20,165 nucleotides of DNA from an uncultured Solobacterium sp. (lineage in GTDB: Bacteria; Bacillota_I; Bacilli_A; Erysipelotrichales; Erysipelotrichaceae): NCBI GenBank assembly GCA_938039295.1, contig CALHUY010000048.1, positions 1-20,165 of the forward strand. Reading direction: 5' to 3'. A program made the translations under genes and the position numbers. The notes below the pieces were generated by a model, which did not search any database, was not told the DNA's origin, and saw nothing but the letters and a program-made list of their open reading frames with translations. Every line of letters starts with the position of its first letter. Position 1 is the stretch's first letter. Shown here piece after piece: positions 14,677 to 20,165 of this stretch.

Positions 14677-15639
14677 TTATACTAAACGATCAAACAATCG
14701 ATATAGTTTCTTTCTACTCTTACGAGGTTTCTCTAGCGCTTCTTGAATTGGCATTGAACAAATTTCATTGTCGATAATACCAACACAATGTCCACCAATA
14801 CCTTCCATCAATAAATCAATGGCTTTTTCACCCATTCTGCTTGAAAGCATACGGTCAACCGGAGTTGGAGAACCACCACGCTGAATGTGTCCCAAAATCG
14901 TTGCACGACCACTGAAGTTTGTATGTAATGAAACTTTCTTTGCTAAGCCATCTACGTCACAAATCTTTTCAGAGATAATGACAATTGCGTGATTCTTCTT
15001 CACTGCATCTCCAAGATAACGTAACTTCTCTAAAATCTCTGTTTCATCATACCCTGTTTCTGGTGTAATGACGATTTCTGCACCACATGCAATTGCAGTA
15101 TAGAGTGCTAAATCTCCACAGTGATTTCCCATTACTTCAACAATGGAACAGCGGTGATGTGAACTAGATGTATCACGTAGTTTATCTACGTTTTCTACAC
15201 AAGTCTGTAGCGCTGTATCAAAACCGATTGAAAAATCTGTACCGGAGATATCGTTATCAATTGTACCAGGTAAACCAATACAATTAATCCCCTTATTCGT
15301 TAGTGCAAGTGCTCCACGATATGAGCCATCTCCGCCAATGACAACTAGTGCATCGATGCCTGCTTTACGCAGATTCGCAACACACTGATTTTGAACTTCT
15401 TCTTCTTTAAATTCAGGTAAGCGAGCTGAGCCAAGTGTCGTACCACCACGGTTTAAAATATCTGAAACATCTGTCCGTTCTAGCACTTGAAACTTCTCTT
15501 CTAGAAGACCGCGATATCCATCACGAATACCAACAACTTCAATCCCATTACTGAGCGCAATTCTGGTTACGGCACGAATTGCGGAATTCATTCCTGGCGC
15601 ATCTCCACCCGATGTTAAAACGCCAATTTTTCTAACCAT
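14677..15639 (-). CDS. pfkA: ATP-dependent 6-phosphofructokinase
   Basis: Commits hexose to glycolysis: fructose-6-phosphate plus ATP to fructose-1,6-bisphosphate. It has 320 residues, the bacterial PfkA length. Visible motifs are TSGGDAPGMNSAIRA (9-23), the ATP-binding GGDGSYRG (102-109), and PGTIDNDI with the catalytic Asp128. RDTSSSHHR carries the F6P-contacting Arg163, and the C-terminal HIQRGGSPTPVDR block is present. The highly conserved MGR after it is MGN here (Asn172, codon 15124-15126). The ATG at 15639 has GGAGG 8 bases upstream. It forms a pair with pyk, as in many Firmicutes, so the two regulated glycolytic enzymes are made together. Confidence 0.97.
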   Translation of the reverse strand: MVRKIGVLTSGGDAPGMNSAIRAVTRIALSNGIEVVGIRDGYRGLLEEKFQVLERTDVSDILNRGGTTLGSARLPEFKEEEVQNQCVANLRKAGIDALVVIGGDGSYRGALALTNKGINCIGLPGTIDNDISGTDFSIGFDTALQTCVENVDKLRDTSSSHHRCSIVEVMGNHCGDLALYTAIACGAEIVITPETGYDETEILEKLRYLGDAVKKNHAIVIISEKICDVDGLAKKVSLHTNFSGRATILGHIQRGGSPTPVDRMLSSRMGEKAIDLLMEGIGGHCVGIIDNEICSMPIQEALEKPRKSRKKLYRLFDRLV

Positions 15640-15663
15640 CTAAAAGGCCTCCGAATCGTAATC

Positions 15664-15695
15664 ATTTTATACTATTAAAGCGTATTATTAAAGCG
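15664..15695 (-). promoter_or_regulatory. Candidate pfkA-pyk promoter overlapping a 10-bp direct repeat
   Basis: On the minus strand CGCTTTAATA occurs twice (15686-15695 and 15673-15682), 13 bases apart start to start. It is followed by TATAAAAT (15664-15671), a plausible -10. With 17-base spacing the -35 would be TTTAAT (15687-15692), inside the first copy. A second option is TTGTAA (15698-15703) with 18 bases to TTTAAT (15674-15679). The repeat may be an operator. Confidence 0.4.
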
Positions 15696-15697
15696 TT

Positions 15698-16609
15698 TTA
15701 CAATGTTTTTCGCCTATCTTTTCCTGTAAGCGTTTTTATCTTTGTCATACTCGTTATTCTTTCAACAATACGAGCAGCTTTCAGTTCATCATCCTTGCCT
15801 TTTCCAACATATCGAAAGTGTTCTCTTAAAGATTCAATATCACAGTTGGATGTAAACCAAGTTGGTAATCCTTCTGTATATCGCTTCTCTAGTAAAGGCA
15901 GTAGTAGCTGATCACGATTCCATTCGTTAACGCTCTCTGCTCCAATATCATCTAGGACTAGAAACTTCGCACGCATCAATCGACCAAGTTCGATTTTATA
16001 TTCTGAAGTCTTCATCGTTGCGATAGCTCTTGTACAGTATGTCGGATAATGTACAAAGGCAACTGTCTCATTTTTACGGGCATGATCATTTGCGGCACAG
16101 GCAGAAAGATGTGTCTTTCCACTTCCCATTGTGCCATGTAGGTATAATCCTTGATTATGAATATTCGCACTGCGACAAGCTTCCCATACAAGTAAGTATT
16201 CTTCCGTCTCTTTGAGTAAGTTGATTTTCGCAAAGGATACTGCGTACATGTTGGATGGCATATCATTTACACTAAACTTCTCTAGATGTGCTGTCTCATT
16301 CATATATGCCTGCTGAAACTTACATGGTGTCTGTACTGTCTGTAGGATACCATTATCCTCTAAGTCATCATAGTATCCCTTCACCCTCTGCTTACACTGG
16401 TTTAAGCCTGTACAATGCAAGCATGGTTCATAACTTTTTCTCCATGCATGAATCTTCCATGGGGATATGCCCAAATATCTTTCATCGAGTTTGTTTCTTT
16501 GAAACAAATCGACAACTACAGGGTCTTTACGTAATTCATTTTGGAGTAATTGAGTTTCTTGTTTCTGCTCGTCTGTCATTGGAATCTCTTTGATATTTAG
16601 TGCTTCCAT
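15698..16609 (-). CDS. dnaI: Primosomal protein / helicase loader DnaI
   Basis: AAA+ ATPase that loads the replicative helicase (DnaC in Bacillus nomenclature) at oriC and restarting forks. It has 303 residues. The N-terminal helicase-binding domain carries a zinc-type cysteine cluster (C63, C66, C72, C96). The AAA+ domain has Walker A GTMGSGKT (159-166), Walker B LVLDDIG (217-223), the TSNCD sensor region, and ARIVERI near the C terminus as the arginine-bearing segment. The ATG at 16609 lies 3 bases after the dnaB stop; AAGGGAG is placed inside the dnaB 3' end. The dnaB-dnaI pair is the standard Firmicutes primosome arrangement. Confidence 0.95.
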   Translation of the reverse strand: MEALNIKEIPMTDEQKQETQLLQNELRKDPVVVDLFQRNKLDERYLGISPWKIHAWRKSYEPCLHCTGLNQCKQRVKGYYDDLEDNGILQTVQTPCKFQQAYMNETAHLEKFSVNDMPSNMYAVSFAKINLLKETEEYLLVWEACRSANIHNQGLYLHGTMGSGKTHLSACAANDHARKNETVAFVHYPTYCTRAIATMKTSEYKIELGRLMRAKFLVLDDIGAESVNEWNRDQLLLPLLEKRYTEGLPTWFTSNCDIESLREHFRYVGKGKDDELKAARIVERITSMTKIKTLTGKDRRKTL

Positions 16610-16612
16610 GAA

Positions 16613-17806
16613 TTACTCATCTCCCTTCTGTAGTTTTTGTAATCGTTCTATTAGTTCTGTAGATGCAGCTGTTCCCTCTGGTAGTGTACCGTCTTCTTGT
16701 TGGCGAATATACTCAGGCATGCCAATCTTAACTCCACTATTTACCTGTGGTGTTTGACGTATCGTCTTCTTACGTTGTTGTAGGGCTTGTTGTTTGGTAG
16801 TTACACCATCTCTAGCCCACTCTGCCGCAACCATATCCACAAAGTTACGATTCAAGCGATTCTGCGAAATCTTTAAGATATGTTCAATCATTACATTGAT
16901 CACTTCATTGCTAAAATGCATGTCAATCGCTAGATGTTCTAAGATACTCTTTTCTAACTGGGTAACCTTTGCACCACCTTGCTTTGCCTGTAAGAAAGAT
17001 ACAGGTGGCAATGAATATGGATCACTACCTGGCTTTACATCAGATTCTGCACGTGATGCATAAATCTTTAGCTTAGCACCATCAAATGTCATTGTTTGTA
17101 GATTAATACAACGGTTGACTAAAACACGCATCTTATCTACAGATAAACCATAGATTGTCGCTAGTTTACCAATTAAACTTAAGTTCTCTTGCGTACGGAG
17201 TTCAGCTGGGAATACCAGTGTACTTGTCGTCGCAATAAACTTTTCATAATCAAAGTTAATTGTTTGATCATCCATTGCGAATTGATAACGTGGCTGTAGT
17301 GCATCAAATTCAATATGACGATCTAAAAGATCTTCTGGCAAGAACTTGACTGCCTTTGTAACTTCTTTATAGCCGCGTAAGGAAACGTTATTTGCGTTTA
17401 AGTGTGTCATTGTAGTAGCTGTCTCATCTTTTCCTACAGTACGTTCATAACGATTCATAAATACATTTGACTTTAAGAAGTCCTTTGTATGAATTGGACT
17501 ATTTAAAACATAGATGTATTGATCACATAACTCTGTCGTCTTTACAAATGTTCGCATTAACATATACTCTTCTAATTTAGTACATGCTTTATCTAGTGCG
17601 TTAATATCCAAATCGGCTAGCACTAGTAAGCGTTGATGTTTCTCAAAACCCTTTTGGGTTTTGCCTTCCGCAATAAGAGTTAAGTATAAAACTGTCGCAT
17701 CTTTTCCGATGAGTGGTTGATATAACATCATAAGTGAAAGTAAAGTCTCCTCAGAGATACCATTACTAAAATCAATGCGATATGTACTAGTTGGCATTCT
17801 TTCCAT
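16613..17806 (-). CDS. dnaB: Replication initiation and membrane attachment protein DnaB (DnaB/DnaD family)
   Basis: Firmicutes-specific co-loader (not the helicase called DnaB in E. coli) that works with DnaD and DnaI to recruit helicase at oriC. It has 397 residues, shorter than the roughly 470 of B. subtilis. The N-terminal winged-helix region starts ISEETLLSLMMLYQPLIG, typical of the family. The C-terminal DnaB_2/DDBH2-like helical domain includes LEKSILEHLAIDMHFSNEVINVMIEH and the tryptophan segment VAAEWARDGV (about 328-337). A basic, glutamine-rich tail follows. The start at 17806 has AAAGGA 8 bases upstream and overlaps the 3' end of coaE by 20 bases. In Bacillus nrdR often lies between coaE and dnaB; it is absent here. 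Confidence 0.93.
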   Translation of the reverse strand: MERMPTSTYRIDFSNGISEETLLSLMMLYQPLIGKDATVLYLTLIAEGKTQKGFEKHQRLLVLADLDINALDKACTKLEEYMLMRTFVKTTELCDQYIYVLNSPIHTKDFLKSNVFMNRYERTVGKDETATTMTHLNANNVSLRGYKEVTKAVKFLPEDLLDRHIEFDALQPRYQFAMDDQTINFDYEKFIATTSTLVFPAELRTQENLSLIGKLATIYGLSVDKMRVLVNRCINLQTMTFDGAKLKIYASRAESDVKPGSDPYSLPPVSFLQAKQGGAKVTQLEKSILEHLAIDMHFSNEVINVMIEHILKISQNRLNRNFVDMVAAEWARDGVTTKQQALQQRKKTIRQTPQVNSGVKIGMPEYIRQQEDGTLPEGTAASTELIERLQKLQKGDE

Positions 17807-18398
17807 TTCTGATGTCCTTTCTAAGTTCTCCTAACCATCGGTTGATTTGTGAATCTAATTGCTTTAAGTCACCTTCGTTAAAAATCACTTTATCAGCCAT
17901 AGCAATCTGTTTTTCTGCAGGTACCTGCATTGAAAGTCTTGCCTTCGCCTCTTCAAGTGTGTAATTTCTTTCTTCCATCATTCTTTGAATGGCGATTTCT
18001 TCACTACAAGTTACGACCACTGTACGATCGAAGTATTTCTCCCAACCAGTTTCAAATAACAGAGGAACCTCTGCGCAGATGATTGGTTGTTGTAAGTTTG
18101 TTGTAAAGAATTTCTGCATCCCTTCTAATACAAAAGGATGTACGATTGCGTTTAGTTGTTCACGTTTACGATTATCTTGAAAGATAATACTAGCAAGTTT
18201 CTTAGGGTCGATATCACCGCTAGTGCTAGTTACATCATCCCCAAATACTTCTAAAATTTTTTCATAACAAACAGAACCTTGATACAAGGAACGCTTTGCG
18301 TATTGGTCGGCATTAAATACCGGTATTCCTCTTCTTCTAAATAGAATCGCAACAGTTGTTTTTCCTGCCGCAATCGTTCCTGTAATCGCAATCTTCAT
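17787..18398 (-). CDS. coaE: Dephospho-CoA kinase CoaE
   Basis: Last step of coenzyme A synthesis: phosphorylates the 3'-hydroxyl of dephospho-CoA. It is 203 residues from the ATG at 18398. That start has AGGAG 4 bases upstream and gives the canonical MKIAITGTIAAGKTT N terminus; the frame also stays open 16 codons upstream into mutM. The P-loop is GTIAAGKT (7-14) rather than the usual GGIGSGKS, still fitting G-x4-GK-T. The CoA-binding and lid regions are visible as NADQYAKRSLYQ, AIVHPFV and CAEVPLLFETGWEKYFD. A conserved VVVTCSEEIAIQRMMEERN block precedes the C-terminal helices. It lies 7 bases after mutM and overlaps dnaB by 20 bases. Confidence 0.96.
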   Translation of the reverse strand: MKIAITGTIAAGKTTVAILFRRRGIPVFNADQYAKRSLYQGSVCYEKILEVFGDDVTSTSGDIDPKKLASIIFQDNRKREQLNAIVHPFVLEGMQKFFTTNLQQPIICAEVPLLFETGWEKYFDRTVVVTCSEEIAIQRMMEERNYTLEEAKARLSMQVPAEKQIAMADKVIFNEGDLKQLDSQINRWLGELRKDIRNGKNAN

Positions 18399-18405
18399 AA
18401 AACTC

Positions 18406-19212
18406 CTATTTCTGACAATGTGGACAATAATAACTTGACCGCCCACCTATATATTTTACGTGAATCTGCCCTTTACAACGAGGACAAATTTTCTGCATAT
18501 GCACGGTACAATCCGTTTGAAACCTACCAGTGACTCCTAAGCTAGATGTATATGTTCTAATCGTTGTTCCACCGGCCGCAATCGCAGCTTTCAAGATACG
18601 TCTTGTATGCATCACAAGATTCTCTTCATCCTTACGAGTAATACGTGCACAAGACCTACCAGGTCTAAGATTGCAGGCCGCAAGAATTTCATCTGCGTAG
18701 ATATTTCCTACTCCTGCCACAAAACTTTGGTCTAATAGTAGGCTTTTCAGTGGTGTACGTTTTCCTTTACGATATGCATGGATGTAGGACGCATTGAACG
18801 CTTCATCAAAAGGTTCAGGTCCTAAGCCATGAAAGTGGCTAAAATCCGTATCCAACGGGAGGATTTCCATACGCCCAAATTTACGCGTATCCATGTAGCG
18901 TAACTCTTTACCGTTATCTAAACGAAATATCACATGCATGTGACGGTTGGTCGGTTCCGTTGGATCTTGAATATAATATCTTCCTTCCATGCGTAAATGG
19001 CTCATGAGAATGTAATCATCTAAGCCAAACAGCAAATATTTACCACGACGCATGAATGTATTGAATGTTTGATTCTTTAGTTGTGTTTTAAACTGTTCTA
19101 CATCATTTTCAATCATCTTTGGATAACGTACATCCACATCCAAGATTTTTCTTCCCTGTATCTGATGTTCTAGTGTACGCAGGACAGTTTCTACTTCTGG
19201 TAATTCTGGCAT
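18406..19212 (-). CDS. mutM: Formamidopyrimidine-DNA glycosylase (Fpg/MutM)
   Basis: Bifunctional DNA glycosylase/AP lyase that removes 8-oxoguanine and formamidopyrimidines. It has 268 residues. The N-terminal MPELPEVETV supplies the catalytic proline 2 and glutamate 3. Lys58 sits in RRGKYLLFGL. The helix-two-turn-helix signature LLLDQSFVAGVGNIYADEIL follows, and the C-terminal zinc finger has four cysteines (243, 246, 263, 266) with finger Arg258 in GGRSSYYCPHCQK. The ATG at 19212 has GAGG 9 bases upstream, inside the polA 3' end, and the gap to polA is a single base. The polA-mutM-coaE order is conserved in Bacilli. Confidence 0.98.
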   Translation of the reverse strand: MPELPEVETVLRTLEHQIQGRKILDVDVRYPKMIENDVEQFKTQLKNQTFNTFMRRGKYLLFGLDDYILMSHLRMEGRYYIQDPTEPTNRHMHVIFRLDNGKELRYMDTRKFGRMEILPLDTDFSHFHGLGPEPFDEAFNASYIHAYRKGKRTPLKSLLLDQSFVAGVGNIYADEILAACNLRPGRSCARITRKDEENLVMHTRRILKAAIAAGGTTIRTYTSSLGVTGRFQTDCTVHMQKICPRCKGQIHVKYIGGRSSYYCPHCQK

Positions 19213-19213
19213 A

Positions 19214-20165
19214 TTACTTCGCCTCGTACCAATCGCTACCGATTGAACATTCAGCTGTTAAAGGTACCTGTAGGTGCATTGCATTTACCATGCCATCATT
19301 GATAAGCTTGGTCATTACTTCAACTTCTTCCTTAGGTACATTGAATATAAGTTCGTCGTGTACCTGTAGAATCATCTTACTCTTTACTTTCGCATCCTTC
19401 ATCATCTGATCGATGTGAATCATCGCTAACTTGATTAAATCTGCTGCAGAGCCCTGAATTGGTGCGTTCATCGCTGCACGTTTACCAAATTCACGTGTCG
19501 CATGATTCTTATCGTGAATCTCAGGAATTTCTCTACGTCTACCACATAGAGTTTCTACATAGCCCTTCTCTTCACAATCTTTGACGATTTGTTCCATGTA
19601 GGTGCGAATCTTTGGATACGCCGCATAGTAGCGCTCAATAAAGTCATGAGCTTCATAGCGACTTACACCAAGTTGCTCACTTAAACCAAAGTCACTAATA
19701 CCATATACAATACCGAAGTTAACCGTCTTCGCACTGCGTCTATCTTGAGATGTAATTTCATCCTGTGGCTTGTGGAAGACATCCATCGCTGTCTTAGTAT
19801 GAATATCAATCCCTTCCTTAAACGCTTCAATCAGACTAGTTTCATTTGCCATATGTGCAAGCATACGTAACTCAATCTGGTGATAGTCGCTAGAGATTAA
19901 TACACAACCATCTTCTGGCAAGAAAGCCTTACGAATCTCTTTTCCTTGTTCATCACGAACACTGATATTCTGTAAGTTTGGTTCACTTGAAGATAGCCTT
20001 CCAGTTTGTGTTGCGGATTGGTTATAGATTGTATGAATCTTTCCATCCTTTTGAATATACTTCTTTAAACCTTCTGCGTAAGTACTATAGATTTTAGAGA
20101 GTTTACGGTAGTCCAAAATATAATCGATGATTGGTGATTTGCCTTGTAGCTTTTCTAATTCACCA
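19214..20165 (-). CDS. polA: DNA polymerase I, C-terminal polymerase domain (5' part outside window)
   Basis: Family A polymerase used in gap filling and Okazaki fragment maturation. The final 316 residues are visible, starting GELEKLQGKSPIIDYIL at the right edge; the 5' nuclease and 3'-5' exonuclease-like domains are outside. Fingers and palm motifs are present: TQTGRLSSSEPNLQNI, motif A SSDYHQIELRML, motif B RRSAKTVNFGIVYG, and motif C QVHDELIF. Motif A has histidine where DYSQIELR is usual (codon 19880-19882). The O-helix carries Phe at the E. coli 762 position. It is the first visible gene of a minus-strand polA-mutM-coaE-dnaB-dnaI cluster; its promoter is not in the window. Confidence 0.98.
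   Translation of the reverse strand, partial: GELEKLQGKSPIIDYILDYRKLSKIYSTYAEGLKKYIQKDGKIHTIYNQSATQTGRLSSSEPNLQNISVRDEQGKEIRKAFLPEDGCVLISSDYHQIELRMLAHMANETSLIEAFKEGIDIHTKTAMDVFHKPQDEITSQDRRSAKTVNFGIVYGISDFGLSEQLGVSRYEAHDFIERYYAAYPKIRTYMEQIVKDCEEKGYVETLCGRRREIPEIHDKNHATREFGKRAAMNAPIQGSAADLIKLAMIHIDQMMKDAKVKSKMILQVHDELIFNVPKEEVEVMTKLINDGMVNAMHLQVPLTAECSIGSDWYEAK

Noticed and set aside
18399..18446. Longer coaE start within mutM
   Set aside because: Adds 16 residues before the canonical P-loop N terminus and lacks an SD; the 18398 ATG has AGGAG.
1..20165. A hidden novel multi-gene system (defence, CRISPR, phage, biosynthetic cluster)
   Set aside because: Every substantial coding stretch is assigned to a known family apart from one 74-residue protein. 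No array of repeats, integrase, transposase or toxin-antitoxin pair is visible.

Overview
The window is a compact chromosomal housekeeping region of a low-GC Gram-positive bacterium (Bacillota). The evidence is a CIRCE/HrcA heat-shock operon, the Firmicutes-specific helicase loaders DnaB and DnaI, RNase J, a Gram-positive type peptide deformylase, and a DnaK that lacks the N-terminal insert of Gram-negative DnaKs. The Erysipelotrichia are my best guess at class level, from overall protein character only. No mobile element, tRNA, rRNA, CRISPR array or phage gene was seen, and coding density is very high.

Positions 1-6918, minus strand: a five-gene heat-shock operon hrcA-grpE-dnaK-dnaJ-clpB. 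The clpB gene runs off the left edge. The operon begins at a promoter (about 6876-6904) bracketed by two CIRCE-type operators, one over the -35 box and one over the expected transcription start. A strong hairpin separates dnaK from dnaJ. clpB has a near-ideal internal Shine-Dalgarno and start at codon 147. The operon thus encodes the repressor, the DnaK/DnaJ/GrpE machine and its disaggregase partner in one transcript.

Positions 6921-10545, minus strand: ftsW/rodA-like, rsmD, coaD, a Gfo/Idh/MocA oxidoreductase and a small Sm-like protein. The first four junctions are 4-base overlaps or a 14-base gap, and a rho-independent terminator just upstream of the hrcA promoter ends the unit. The ftsW-like promoter sits so close to the ATG that the mRNA looks nearly leaderless.

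Positions 10616-13171, plus strand: def (peptide deformylase) and rnjA (RNase J), diverging from ftsW. Each has an extended -10 promoter, and rnjA ends in a hairpin that contains its own stop codon. A second, separate hairpin then terminates the convergent pyk gene.

Positions 13187-20165, minus strand: polA (partial) - mutM - coaE - dnaB - dnaI, then pfkA - pyk. The first five form a tight DNA replication/repair cluster of the type known from Bacillus, but without nrdR. The last two are the paired control enzymes of glycolysis, preceded by a short direct repeat that may be an operator.

I see no evidence for an undescribed multi-gene system. The more interesting signals are regulatory (double CIRCE, internal clpB start, SD-sequestering leader, leaderless ftsW, pfkA repeat) or residue-level (FtsW PEAHTD-type motif, PfkA MGR to MGN, PolA motif A, CoaE P-loop).
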